From positions 992,001-1,056,000 of the forward strand of contig CAXXHQ010000001.1 of NCBI GenBank assembly GCA_963665265.2: DNA of 64,000 nucleotides, in the 5' to 3' direction. A program made the position numbers and the translations under genes. Positions 8,314 through 16,449 of the stretch are shown one piece after another; within the stretch, counting starts at the first letter, position 1; every line of letters begins with the position of its first letter. The notes beneath the pieces were generated by a model, which did not search any database, was not told where the DNA came from, and was given only the letters and a program-made list of their open reading frames with translations. The DNA is from CAXXHQ01 sp963665265. Lineage in GTDB: Bacteria; Planctomycetota; Planctomycetia; Pirellulales; Thermoguttaceae.

Positions 8314-10569
8314 TCACACCCATCCCCAACGTTTCCTCAAGTACCATTCGACGCTCAAGAGCGAGACGAGGACGAGGAGCGTAGGCCAGGAGTCCCAGAA
8401 GGTTTTCTTCGTTTCCTGCTGGACTTCGAGGGCTTGCCCGGCCTTGGCGAGGAGTTTGAAGAGGTCGCCGATTTGTTCGGGCGGATAGGTTTTTCCGCCG
8501 GTCGCGGCGGCGAGGCTTTCTAATGCCGCCGAGTCGGCCGAGGCGTTGTCCAACTCTAAATCCTGTTTGAAGACGATGAAGCGGGAACGGACCGAGCCGT
8601 ATTCTTGACCGTTGCGAGCGACCGAGACTTCGATGACGTAATCGCCGGGCGTTTGCGCATCGCGGAACGAACCGACGTATTGCTCCCCTTCGCGAACGAG
8701 CGAGACGGGACGTTTCGATCCGTCGGGAAGAACGACTTCCGCTTTGAAATCGGCGTTGACTAACGGGTCGCCGGTCGGCTCTTTGGCGCCGGCGTAAAAT
8801 TCGACGCGCTGGCCGGGCGAGAAGCGGCGTTGGTCGAGTTTCGCCCAAACGCTGCCGGTTTGCGCATCGTCTTTTTTAGCGAGCCAAAGGATGACTTGCC
8901 GCCAGAAACGTTTATGCGCGGCGTCGAAACCGCGCATGGTCCATCGCCAAGTCGAATCGCCGGCGAAGGCCATCACTCGCCCGTCGCCGTAGGTATGGGC
9001 GACCAAGAGCGGACGGTCTTTTCCGTCGTCAAGAAGCGTGACCGCGCCCGGCGCCAGATCGTGAAAACGATTCGCGCCGTCCAACGGCGGCAGTTGCGCC
9101 CATTGTTTTTTGTTATCGTCGGGTTTGGCGGCCAAGCGCAAGGCGAAGTGGCGTTCGCCGAGCGGCGTGGGAATCATCTTCAACGGGCCGAGAAGATGCA
9201 AGTCCTGCTGAATCGGCTCGTCGTTTTTTTGTCGTTCGAGCTTATCCATTCCGACGGGAAAGACGCGAGCCAACGGAGTCGAGGCGTAGCCGCCGGGTCC
9301 GAAGCTATGAAAGCCCCCCAGGGCGATCATCCCCGCGCCGCGATTGATCGTCTCGGCCAATTTCGACAATTCGCCTTTTTCGAAGACCGACGCATCGACG
9401 TCGCCGAGGATGTAGACGTCATACTTTCCCGGTTCGAGCCGCTCGGAGAAATCGCCGGGGCGCGCTCCGGAATCGCGCGGATCGAGTCGAACGTAATCGA
9501 CGCCGATGTCGGGCGAGGAATCGAGACTGCGTCGGATGAATTTTTGTTCGGCCCGCAACGCCCCTTCAACGTAAAGGACGTTCAGCCCGCCGCTCGTGAC
9601 ATTGACGAAGGTTGTGAGTTGATTGTTGGTCGTCGCAAGTTCGCCGGTTTGCGGAACCGCTTCAACGACGAGCTTGCATTCGCCGGGCGTTTGCGGAACG
9701 TAGTCGAATTGGACGGGAATCATCTGGCCGTCGGCGGTCGGGCGGACCGTCGTTTCGCCGACGACGTCCATCTTGCCGGGCGACGTTTCGAAGAGCAAAC
9801 GAACGGGCAAGTCGCGATTGACGAATCCGTTGGCGCGGATTTGAGCGCTGACCGTAAGTTCGTTCTTGACGAAGACCGAGGAATTGGCCAAGAGGTCTTC
9901 GACGGCGACGTCCTGGGCTTGGCCCAATCCGCGAGACTGTCCGAAAGGAACGGCGAAGAGAGGCACGCCCAACCGTTTCAAACGAGCGGCGGCGGTTTGC
10001 GGCGCGGCGTCGCGGGGAGCCAAGGCGCGCTGCGCGCCGTCGCTGAGCAAGAGAACGCCGAGCAGTCGTTTGCCGGCCTCGGCGCGTAAAACGTCATCGA
10101 GCGCGGCGCCGATCGCGGTTTGCTCGCCGGTCGGTTCAGAGGGGACGACGATTCGTCCGCCGTCGATTTTTAATTCATGCGTTTGAGAATCGAATCCATA
10201 GGCCTTGATTTCGAAATCGGCGGCGAGCCGATTCAAGTCGTCGGCCGCTGAATAGGCGGTTTTGCGTAAAATGTCCCAGCGAGTTTTGCCGCCCACTTCG
10301 TCCGGCGCGGTCATGCTTCGCGATTGGTCGACGAGCGTGACGAACGTGGCCGGCTGCTTCTTCGTCTCGGTATAGATCAACGTGGGGCGAAGCATTAAGA
10401 GGACGACGAGGAGAATCGCGGCGAAGCGAAGCGAGATTAGCGCCCGGCGGGGCCAACGCACCTCGCCCCCCTGCCCCGGCGTGAACGCCAATAGCGCAAC
10501 GAGCGCGACCGCCGCGACGATCACGAGCGAAAAACTATCGGCGATAGGGTACAACGAAAGACGAAACAT
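8314..10569 (-). CDS. Membrane protein with VWA and glutamine-amidotransferase-like domains
   Basis: A 751-residue inner-membrane protein. Two N-terminal helices (about 14-30 and 45-63) precede a von Willebrand A-type domain with a MIDAS-like DQSRS (LVDQSRSMTAPD). A beta-sandwich middle follows, then a glutamine-amidotransferase-like fold without an obvious catalytic Cys (NVLYVEGALRAEQKFIRRSL, YDVYILGDVDASVF, GGFHSFGPGGYASTPL). The C-terminus has a further sandwich domain and a terminal helix (TLLVLVSLLSVEWYLRK). Similar proteins end planctomycete MoxR-DUF58-BatA loci; their function is unknown. The ATG at 10569 is preceded by a C-rich tract in place of a Shine-Dalgarno sequence. Confidence 0.8.
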   Translation of the reverse strand: MFRLSLYPIADSFSLVIVAAVALVALLAFTPGQGGEVRWPRRALISLRFAAILLVVLLMLRPTLIYTETKKQPATFVTLVDQSRSMTAPDEVGGKTRWDILRKTAYSAADDLNRLAADFEIKAYGFDSQTHELKIDGGRIVVPSEPTGEQTAIGAALDDVLRAEAGKRLLGVLLLSDGAQRALAPRDAAPQTAAARLKRLGVPLFAVPFGQSRGLGQAQDVAVEDLLANSSVFVKNELTVSAQIRANGFVNRDLPVRLLFETSPGKMDVVGETTVRPTADGQMIPVQFDYVPQTPGECKLVVEAVPQTGELATTNNQLTTFVNVTSGGLNVLYVEGALRAEQKFIRRSLDSSPDIGVDYVRLDPRDSGARPGDFSERLEPGKYDVYILGDVDASVFEKGELSKLAETINRGAGMIALGGFHSFGPGGYASTPLARVFPVGMDKLERQKNDEPIQQDLHLLGPLKMIPTPLGERHFALRLAAKPDDNKKQWAQLPPLDGANRFHDLAPGAVTLLDDGKDRPLLVAHTYGDGRVMAFAGDSTWRWTMRGFDAAHKRFWRQVILWLAKKDDAQTGSVWAKLDQRRFSPGQRVEFYAGAKEPTGDPLVNADFKAEVVLPDGSKRPVSLVREGEQYVGSFRDAQTPGDYVIEVSVARNGQEYGSVRSRFIVFKQDLELDNASADSAALESLAAATGGKTYPPEQIGDLFKLLAKAGQALEVQQETKKTFWDSWPTLLVLVSLLSVEWYLRKRWGWV

Positions 10570-10575
10570 GCGTGG

Positions 10576-10605
10576 AGGTTAGGGCGTTGGGGACAGGGGT
10601 TAGGG
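10576..10605 (+). repeat. G-tract array between BatA-like and VWA genes
   Basis: On the + strand: AGGTTAGGGCGTTGGGG, then ACAGGGG and TTAGGG. The genes here run leftward, so the coding strand is C-rich. It starts 6 bases before the ATG at 10569 and also contains the TAA stop of the upstream BatA-like gene. Confidence 0.75.
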
Positions 10606-12765
10606 ATTCGAGGACTTTGATTCCTGGGCGACGTCTTTTGCGTAAAATCGATTGGCGATCAGCGATTCTAAGGCGAGGAAAGCGACCAAGGCGAGGATCA
10701 ACGCGGGATATAGTTCACGACCGACGCGACCGACGCTGATTTCGCGATCGACTTGCTCGCGGGTTTGCGCGAAGCGAACGGAGTGCGGGGCGAAGAACGC
10801 GCCGATCTGTTTGTCGTCGGCGCGATCGAGTCGGGTTTGCTCGGCCGTGATGTTCACGCTGAAACCTCGATCGAAGCCGCCTTCGGTTCCGCCGGCGCGG
10901 ACTCGGTAGTTGCCCGGCAATTCGGCCGAGGCGATCGTCAGTTGACGGAGTTGCGCGTCGGGCGTGACGGGCAAACTGATTTTGCCCGGCCCGGTCATTA
11001 AGTAACTCGGACGCGGCTCGCTCTCGACGGGCAAGGTCACGAGTTGGCCGGACGAGAAATTCAACGGCTCGTCGTTGTTGCCGACCAAATAGGTCGTCAA
11101 TTGGTTCATCAATATCACGAACGGCCAAGCGTCGCCGGTCGGAAGCAAATTCCACGGGCTTTGATTCGGTCGGTCGGAGATCGGCGTTGTAAGGATGACG
11201 ACGCGACCCGAGCCGATCGGACGTTCGATGATCGCCGGTCGACCGTCGTTGTACGAAACGATCGCGCTCGAGCCGGATTTGAGCGCGTCGAATTCCCAAT
11301 AGCGGAAGACGGGGAACATATCCCAAGGGATCGTGCCGCCGACTTCGCCGAAGGCTCGCAAGACGGGATGTTGCAAGTTTCGCGTGTCGAATCGTAAATC
11401 GCCTTCACGCCGCGGAACTTGTCGCAATAACTTGCCGGGCAGAACTTGCTGCGCGGCCGAGGCGTTAAAACTATCGAGCGGTCGAGCGTTTCGGCCTAAG
11501 CAGACGGCCACGCCATGCCCGTCGGCGGCGAAGTCGGCGAGTTTTTGCCAAACGGTCGGTTCGGCCGGGTCGGGATCGAGCACGAACACGGCCGAGTAGT
11601 CTTTCAAATCTTTTTTCCCGAGTTCGTTCCAAGCGGCGGTCTCGCAATCGAAGCGGGCTTGGCCCTGCTTGCGGAAGGCGGCGGGCGCCAACGCCTCGGC
11701 TAAAAAGACTGCGTATTCGTCCGTTGGGTTCGGGGCCGCGATTAACACGCGCCACGGCGGTCGAACTTCGACGGTGAAATAGCGAGCGTCGTCGTCGGGA
11801 AGCGCGTCTTGCCCCACAATTTTCACATAGCCTTGATGCACGCCGACGTCGAGCGCGCCGACGCGGAAATCGAGCGCCTTCGCTTCGCCGGGCTTGAGCT
11901 CGGCCGATTCAGCGCCCCGTTTTTGCGGGACGCCGTCTTTGTCGAGTAAATGCAGCTCGACCGAACGGGCGCCGGAGATTCCTTGCGAGGCAATCTCCGT
12001 TCGCAACTTGAGCGCGCTGCGCTGCGAAAGGACGTTGCCCGAGAGACGCAGTTCGCCCAGCGCGAAGTCGGCCGGATCTTTCACGCCGACGTCGAGGACG
12101 TAGATCGTTACGCCGGGAAGATCGGCGAACTTGGCGGCCACGTCGGAGGTCTTCGCCTCGGGCCAAGCGCCCCGCGAGCGATCGGTCAGCACATATAACT
12201 CTTTGCGTTCAAGCCGACTTGTTTTGAGCAATCGAGCCGCCTCGGCCGCCGCGACGGCCAAGGGCTGGGCGTTCGGCGCCGCCTCTAACCGCTCCAAGCG
12301 ACTTTTCGCGGCCCCGCGATCGCTCTGGAATACCCCCGCTTCGAGCGAGCGGGCGTCGAGAACGGCGATTTCGCTCTCGGCCGGCAGTTGCGAAAGGAGC
12401 CAGCCGGCCAATTCCTTCGCCGCCTGCAAACGCGTTTGGTTGTCGCGTTTGTAATTCATTCGCTCCGCGACGTCGACGACGAAGGCTGCGGCCACGGGCG
12501 CCTCTTGCGAACCGATCGCGCCGCTAAACTGCATGCTCGGCCGGGCCAAGGCGAATGCCAACAAAGCGATGACGCCCATGCGAAGCAGCAACAACAACAA
12601 ATGCCGTAGCTTCATCCGACGCTGGTTCGTCTCATGCCGTTTTCGCACGAACCGCAACGCGGGAAACTCCATCAGCTTCGGCTTGCGGCGCATCACAAGA
12701 TGCAGCACGATCGGCACGACGACGAGCGCGCTTCCCGCAAGCAGCGATAGGTTGACGAAGGTCAT
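10600..12765 (-). CDS. BatA-type membrane protein with VWA-like domain
   Basis: A 721-residue protein. The N-terminal BatA module (FVNLSLLAGSALVVVPIVLHLVMRRKP) is followed by a basic stretch (RKRHETNQRRMKLRHLLLLLLRMGVIALLAFALARPSM) and a second helix. A degenerate VWA domain comes next (AFVVDVAERMNYKR replaces the usual DxSxS, so metal binding is doubtful). Then come beta-rich domains and a C-terminal helix (LILALVAFLALESLIANRFY). BatA-like proteins occur with MoxR ATPases and DUF58 proteins and are proposed to form metal-dependent, chaperone-assisted membrane complexes. The stop TAA lies in the G-tract array before the next gene, so the two genes are about 30 bases apart and probably co-transcribed. 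Confidence 0.8.
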   Translation of the reverse strand: MTFVNLSLLAGSALVVVPIVLHLVMRRKPKLMEFPALRFVRKRHETNQRRMKLRHLLLLLLRMGVIALLAFALARPSMQFSGAIGSQEAPVAAAFVVDVAERMNYKRDNQTRLQAAKELAGWLLSQLPAESEIAVLDARSLEAGVFQSDRGAAKSRLERLEAAPNAQPLAVAAAEAARLLKTSRLERKELYVLTDRSRGAWPEAKTSDVAAKFADLPGVTIYVLDVGVKDPADFALGELRLSGNVLSQRSALKLRTEIASQGISGARSVELHLLDKDGVPQKRGAESAELKPGEAKALDFRVGALDVGVHQGYVKIVGQDALPDDDARYFTVEVRPPWRVLIAAPNPTDEYAVFLAEALAPAAFRKQGQARFDCETAAWNELGKKDLKDYSAVFVLDPDPAEPTVWQKLADFAADGHGVAVCLGRNARPLDSFNASAAQQVLPGKLLRQVPRREGDLRFDTRNLQHPVLRAFGEVGGTIPWDMFPVFRYWEFDALKSGSSAIVSYNDGRPAIIERPIGSGRVVILTTPISDRPNQSPWNLLPTGDAWPFVILMNQLTTYLVGNNDEPLNFSSGQLVTLPVESEPRPSYLMTGPGKISLPVTPDAQLRQLTIASAELPGNYRVRAGGTEGGFDRGFSVNITAEQTRLDRADDKQIGAFFAPHSVRFAQTREQVDREISVGRVGRELYPALILALVAFLALESLIANRFYAKDVAQESKSSNP

Positions 12766-12789
12766 AGGGGTAAGGATGTAGGTTGAGGG
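12766..12789 (+). repeat. G-tract array before the BatA-like gene
   Basis: AGGGGTAAGGATGTAGGTTGAGGG on the + strand, C-rich on the leftward coding strand, starting one base before the ATG. It is more degenerate than its relatives. Confidence 0.55.
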
Positions 12790-12833
12790 ATGAAGGTCTC
12801 AGCAGCCGTCAGCAATCAGCGATCAGCTGCAGC

Positions 12834-12996
12834 AGATTTCACCGCCAAGGCGCAAAGGACGCGAAGAGTCGCTAAAAAAAAATTCTTCTTTGCGATCTTA
12901 GCGTCTTCACGGTTCGATTTTATCTTTCTGTTTCGCAAAACGGAATTTCTAATTTGTGGATGTTCCCGATTCGGCGAGGAAGGCTTGTCTTCGGTT
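12834..12996. repeat. CGCAAAG-type dispersed repeat, copy linked to paralogue 1
   Basis: CACCGCCAAGGCGCAAAGGA begins the element. From about 12890 on (TTTGCGATCTTAGCGTCTTC and onward through TTTCTGTTTCGCAAAACGGA to the GGCGAGGAAGGCTT box) it closely matches 14008-14097. The shared block includes what is the 3' coding end of paralogue 2. Confidence 0.7.
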
Positions 12997-13001
12997 GCAA
13001 G

Positions 13002-13886
13002 TCAACAGCTCCCTTTTTCTTTTTTTATCAGGAAATTTCCGATCTGATTTGATAACGTATGTTCGACGCGAACCGATTGAACGATCGCGGCCATTTTTCG
13101 CGACCTTCGCGCGGTTCGCACGAGCAGTAATATAGCGCCGCCGTGCAACACGGTCACGACGGCGACGGCAAAATACAATTCACGCATGGACGGCTGCCGA
13201 TGCAGGAAAACGTCAACTACGCAACTCACGAATAAATCAAAGTAAACGCCCGAGCAAGCGACGATGACCGCCCCAAACCCAAGTCGTCTTGAGCGCCGAG
13301 AGTAAAAACGTTGCAAGCCCGTAAGACTTCGATCGGGAGACGTCGGGTGCGTCGGCAATGAGACGACGCCTTGTCGATCAATGAAAGCCGCGTTCGAACA
13401 ATAACCTCTCAACAGAACCATGACTTGCGAGACCCAAGCCGTGACCGGGAAAATACGGGCAAAGGCTCCCCTGCAATGCACCGCGATCCAGTCCCCCTTT
13501 TCTCCGGACTGCGGAAGCGCCACCAACTCAACTTCTTCGTACGGGAAAACTCGTTTAACGATTCCGCCACCGATTTGTACGCGATCGCGATGAAATGCGA
13601 CATACAAGCGTAACCGACAGGCAACCGCCTTGAGAACAAAATACCCTCCGATTAGCCCAATTAACAAATATGGAGCAAGGAAGTAAATCAACTTTGAACC
13701 AGACTTGATTGCATCGAAACACCCCACTGCCGGAAGAAAAACGACCGCCGGAAAATACGTCGCCAAGAGAACGATTGAGAAAATCCAATTTTCCCATTTC
13801 ACTCCCATACTGGAATCAAAACGCAACCCGATTGACTTGCGTTCAAATTCTTTGCAATCCCACGTTTCGTTCGGCGAAATTTCCAT
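13002..13886 (-). CDS. Hypothetical four-helix membrane protein, paralogue 1
   Basis: About 294 residues. Two N-terminal helices (WIFSIVLLATYFPAVVFLPAV and LIYFLAPYLLIGLIGGYFVL) are followed by a soluble middle with VAFHRDRVQIGGGIVKRVFPYEEVEL, reminiscent of bacterial PH-like domains. Next is CSNAAFIDRQGVVSLPTHPTSPDRSL and two more helices. It shares this order and the NAAFID..G...PT.P.....SL.G motif with the gene at 14060-14932. TTG at 13904 would add MKRKRR from a repeat, so ATG at 13886 is preferred. After the poly-A/G tract near the 3' end, a sequence homologous to the last residues of the paralogue (AFLAESG) continues beyond the stop in another frame, so the C-terminus is probably frameshifted. 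Confidence 0.6.
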   Translation of the reverse strand: MEISPNETWDCKEFERKSIGLRFDSSMGVKWENWIFSIVLLATYFPAVVFLPAVGCFDAIKSGSKLIYFLAPYLLIGLIGGYFVLKAVACRLRLYVAFHRDRVQIGGGIVKRVFPYEEVELVALPQSGEKGDWIAVHCRGAFARIFPVTAWVSQVMVLLRGYCSNAAFIDRQGVVSLPTHPTSPDRSLTGLQRFYSRRSRRLGFGAVIVACSGVYFDLFVSCVVDVFLHRQPSMRELYFAVAVVTVLHGGAILLLVRTARRSRKMAAIVQSVRVEHTLSNQIGNFLIKKEKGSC

Positions 13887-13906
13887 GCGGCGTTTTCTTT
13901 TCAAAA

Positions 13907-13950
13907 CCTCTTGCGGCTGCGCCGCTCCGGTTCAAGAACCGGAGCTACCC
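13907..13950 (+). repeat. Double-hairpin repeat, copy 1
   Basis: Two adjacent palindromes: GCGGC-TGC-GCCGC, and CTCCGGTTC-AA-GAACCGGAG followed by CTACCC. Copies 2 and 3 are at 14953-14996 and 26678-26715. It lies just upstream of the ATG of paralogue 1. The matching stretch shared with copy 2 extends about 35 bases into the coding start. Confidence 0.8.
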
Positions 13951-13963
13951 AACAAACATTCGT

Positions 13964-14097
13964 CGCCAAGACGCGAAGTGTCGCTCGCAAGATTCGTTCT
14001 TTGCGATCTTTGCGTCTTCGCGGTTCGATTCTATCTTTCTGTTTCGCAAAACGGAATTTCTAATTTTTGGCAAGTCCCGACTCGGCGAGGAAGGCTT
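13964..14097. repeat. CGCAAAG-type dispersed repeat, copy linked to paralogue 2
   Basis: CGCCAAGACGCGAAGTGTCG, then TTTGCGATCTTTGCGTCTTC and TTTCTGTTTCGCAAAACGGA. It matches the block at 12834-12996 and overlaps the 3' end of the gene at 14060-14932. Confidence 0.7.
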
Positions 14098-14932
14098 TTT
14101 CCTCGGCTACGGCGACCCTCCATTTTGTCAGCGACGGAATCACTTTTCCAAACAAATACCCAACAAGGCCTACCCCCGCAATGAATAAAAACGCTGCCCC
14201 AAAACCATTTTGCATGCTTGCCCCCTTCTTACAAACTTCTGATACGAAGCCTGAACTAGCGTCAATTAGCAAAAATGCCAAGTACGCCCAAAGCGCTCCG
14301 TGAAGCCAAAACCACCTGCAGTAATATTGTCGTATTCCGCACAAAGATAATTCCGGTCTCGACGGCGACGTCGGCCGATGAATCGTTCCCGTTGAATCGA
14401 TGAAAGCCGCATTAATGCATCGCTTTCGCAATGTCTCGGCGCAGAGCGTCCGTTCTTCAGGAGAAAGCCAATCCAAAAACACGCATTCTTTTGCGGTCGC
14501 TATCGCCAAGGTTAGCAACTCGGGATTTCGACGAAAAAAATGCCGTCCCTCGCGAGCGATGATTTTTGCGTAATCTTCGTAGGGGACCAAACGCACTCCA
14601 TGCTGAGATCGAAAAGCAACGTTCTCGACTTCCAGCAATAATTCAAACGGCAGACGCCATGTGCTTAGACCCACGCGAAAAACGATGACGCCGGCAAAAC
14701 CGTATGTCAGTGCACCGCCGATAAACAGGAGGATCAGCAAAGCTCGCATTCCGGCCGTGCCTTCAACATTTTCAAATAACATATTTATCTTAAAGAACAG
14801 CGCTATCGTGAAAACCGTCATACCCCAAGATGCCGCAGCGAGCGAAAACTGGACGAACGCAACGCATTTTCCCATGCGGCGTTTCGCCTGACTCTTCTCG
14901 AATCGAATTGTTTCGCTCGGCGAAATTTCCAT
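14060..14932 (-). CDS. Hypothetical four-helix membrane protein, paralogue 2
   Basis: About 290 residues, same architecture as the gene at 13002-13886. Two helices (FVQFSLAAASWGMTVFTIAL and a second ending FAGVIVFRVG) precede a middle domain with VAFRSQHGVRLVPYEDYAKI. Then come CINAAFIDSTGTIHRPTSP and SLCGIRQYYCRW, and two C-terminal helices. Only the first six residues (MEISPS/N) and the flanks are near-identical between the paralogues; the bodies have diverged strongly. The ATG at 14932 is preferred over a TTG at 14950 that lies in repeat sequence. The pair sits between the DUF58 and BatA-like genes on the same strand, so it may be co-transcribed with the MoxR locus. Function unknown; no Cys/His metal site or enzyme motif seen. 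Confidence 0.6.
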   Translation of the reverse strand: MEISPSETIRFEKSQAKRRMGKCVAFVQFSLAAASWGMTVFTIALFFKINMLFENVEGTAGMRALLILLFIGGALTYGFAGVIVFRVGLSTWRLPFELLLEVENVAFRSQHGVRLVPYEDYAKIIAREGRHFFRRNPELLTLAIATAKECVFLDWLSPEERTLCAETLRKRCINAAFIDSTGTIHRPTSPSRPELSLCGIRQYYCRWFWLHGALWAYLAFLLIDASSGFVSEVCKKGASMQNGFGAAFLFIAGVGLVGYLFGKVIPSLTKWRVAVAEEKAFLAESGLAKN

Positions 14933-14952
14933 GCGGCGTTTTCTTTTCAAAA

Positions 14953-14996
14953 CCTCTTGCGGCTGCGCCGCTCCGGTTCAAGAACCGGAGCTACCC
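14953..14996 (+). repeat. Double-hairpin repeat, copy 2
   Basis: Same two palindromes as copy 1, ending GAACCGGAGCTACCC, directly upstream of the ATG of paralogue 2. Confidence 0.8.
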
Positions 14997-15118
14997 GACT
15001 CTCCGCGACCTCTGCGTCTCTGCGGTAAAACAGCGCGCAAATCGGTCTTAAGTTGTTTTCGACGAATACGATAGGACGGGTTTCGCGAATCGGCAGGAAA
15101 TGTCTTTCCCGGTGGCAA

Positions 15119-15283
15119 TTAACGACGCTCGCCCCTCGGAAGATTATAACCGAATCGCACGAAGGCGGCGAAATAGAGAAAGATTGACGCCAAAAGCGGA
15201 GCACAAAACCGCAAAGTCAACGCAACCAAAAGAGTCAAGCAAGTAAGGCTCAGGGCGCCGAAGTCGGAGCGCAGGGAATGCAA
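15119..15283 (-). CDS. Possible small membrane protein or gene remnant
   Basis: A leftward frame open from the TAG at 15317-15319 to the TAA at 15119-15121. From TTG 15283 it encodes LHSLRSDFGALSLTCL followed by TLLVALTLRFCAPLLASIFL, then YFAAFVRFGYNLPRGERR: one or two hydrophobic helices with a basic end. It starts about 50 bases after the DUF58 stop. There is no good Shine-Dalgarno at a useful distance. It could be a real small component of the MoxR locus, a decayed remnant, or chance. Confidence 0.25.
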   Translation of the reverse strand: MHSLRSDFGALSLTCLTLLVALTLRFCAPLLASIFLYFAAFVRFGYNLPRGERR

Positions 15284-15334
15284 GACGCCGCAGATCCGCT
15301 CCCCTTCGGGTCGCGGCTAAACAAAACGCACTCG

Positions 15335-16231
15335 CTACCCGCGGGTCGAGCGATTGAAGAGGTATTCGGTCAACGCCCGATCAAATTGCATCGAGGTGTC
15401 TAACGGGACGTAGTCGACGCCCGACTGGAAACATTCTTTGCGGTAGCGTTCGCGGAAGGCCTCGATCTCGGCCAGGTAATCGCGGCGGAACCCGCCCGCG
15501 TCGATCGCCAATCGCTGGCGGCTCTCCGGGTCTTCTAGTTCGACCATGCCGTCGAAGGGGAACCGCACCTCGGCCTCGTCGAGAATGTGGAAAAGGATCA
15601 CATCGTGCCCGGCGTGTCGCAATCGGTAGAGCGACTCCATCACCGGGTCGGGGTCGGCCAGCAGATCGGAGAAGATCATCACTAAGCTAGCCCGACGGAG
15701 CATGGCGGCCACCTGCGTCAAACTATGCGCGATGTCGGTCTCCCCCTCCGGCTTCAAATTCGCCAGGAGCGAAAGAACGTCGCCTAAATGACTCCGTTTC
15801 GCTTTCGGCGGAAGGCTGCGGCGGACCTTTTGATCGAACGTCATCACGCCGACCGGGTCTTGCTGATGGATCATCAGGTAGCCGAGCGCGGCGGCCAAGC
15901 AGATTCCGTAGTCGAACTTCGTCAGCTCTTGGCGATAGGTGTAGCCCATCGAACGGCTGAGGTCCATCACCAAATAGCCGGTGATGTTCGTCTCGGCCTC
16001 GAATTTTTTCACGTAGTATTTGTCGGTCTTGGCGTAGACGAGCCAATCGATGTCTTTCGGATCGTCGCCCACGGTGTATTTGCGGTGCTCGCTAAACTCG
16101 ACCGAAAAGCCGTGGAACGGACTGGCGTGCAAGCCTTGCAGATAGCCCTTGACGATGAACTGCGCGCGCAAGTCGAGCCGCTTGATCTGATTGATCACTT
16201 CGGGCTTCAAATACTTTTCGGCGGTGGACAT
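15335..16231 (-). CDS. DUF58 domain protein
   Basis: A 298-residue soluble protein with the DUF58 signature SEHRKYTVGDDPKDIDW and the VWA-like segment YLVMDLSRSMGYT (DLSRS as MIDAS-like loop). QQDPVGVMTFD and MIFSDLLADPD follow later. DUF58 proteins are standard partners of MoxR AAA+ ATPases and are thought to be VWA-type adaptors. The gene follows moxR on the same strand by about 220 bases, filled by three repeat types. Its ATG at 16231 has a C-rich tract (on the coding strand) instead of a Shine-Dalgarno sequence. Confidence 0.92.
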   Translation of the reverse strand: MSTAEKYLKPEVINQIKRLDLRAQFIVKGYLQGLHASPFHGFSVEFSEHRKYTVGDDPKDIDWLVYAKTDKYYVKKFEAETNITGYLVMDLSRSMGYTYRQELTKFDYGICLAAALGYLMIHQQDPVGVMTFDQKVRRSLPPKAKRSHLGDVLSLLANLKPEGETDIAHSLTQVAAMLRRASLVMIFSDLLADPDPVMESLYRLRHAGHDVILFHILDEAEVRFPFDGMVELEDPESRQRLAIDAGGFRRDYLAEIEAFRERYRKECFQSGVDYVPLDTSMQFDRALTEYLFNRSTRG

Positions 16232-16236
16232 CGGTC

Positions 16237-16268
16237 AGGGATTAATGAGTAGGGGTTAGGGCGTAGGG
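16237..16268 (+). repeat. G-tract array before the DUF58 gene
   Basis: AGGGATTAATGAGTAGGGG, then TTAGGG and CGTAGGG on the + strand. It starts about 6 bases before the leftward ATG, so the coding strand is C-rich. Confidence 0.7.
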
Positions 16269-16271
16269 TTG

Positions 16272-16291
16272 GACAGACAGGAATGTCTGTC
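16272..16291 (+). repeat. Hairpin repeat GACAGACA / TGTCTGTC
   Basis: Perfect 8-bp arms with a GGAA loop, followed by TACC. It resembles the CTAC-flanked hairpin class nearby. Confidence 0.55.
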
Positions 16292-16321
16292 TACCTATGG
16301 CGTGTTGATTCGTAGTCGTAG

Positions 16322-16342
16322 GTCATGCACTCCGTGCATGAC
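16322..16342 (-). repeat. Dispersed hairpin repeat, GTCATGCAC arms
   Basis: Arms GTCATGCAC and GTGCATGAC around TCC, preceded by GTAG, so inverted relative to the copies at 3969 and 16364. Confidence 0.7.
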
Positions 16343-16363
16343 GCAATTGGCGCTTCCGTAAAC

Positions 16364-16384
16364 GTCAGGCACGGCGTGCCTGAC
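16364..16384 (+). repeat. Dispersed hairpin repeat, GTCAGGCAC arms
   Basis: Arms GTCAGGCAC and GTGCCTGAC around GGC, followed by CTACCG. Identical core to the copy at 24187-24207. Confidence 0.75.
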
Positions 16385-16419
16385 CTACCGGCCGTCTGCA
16401 TAGCCGACCGTACCTTATT

Positions 16420-16437
16420 CCCTATGCCCAACGCCCT
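16420..16437 (-). repeat. G-tract array after the moxR-type gene
   Basis: CCCTATGCCCAACGCCC on the + strand, that is GGGCGTTGGGCATAGGG on the coding strand, about 12 bases beyond the stop at 16450. Confidence 0.65.
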
Positions 16438-16449
16438 ATTCTCTATGCA

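Larger units (their letters stand above)
14951..15334. other. Intergenic region between paralogue 2 and DUF58 gene
   Basis: It holds the double-hairpin repeat, a CGCAAAG-type fragment (about 15000-15030) and a possible small membrane ORF described separately. Nothing else is recognised. Confidence 0.5.

Noticed and set aside
8830..10089. Rightward 419-codon open frame opposite the VWA/GATase gene
   Set aside because: It is a shadow of a gene with clear membrane and VWA motifs, with typical antisense composition.
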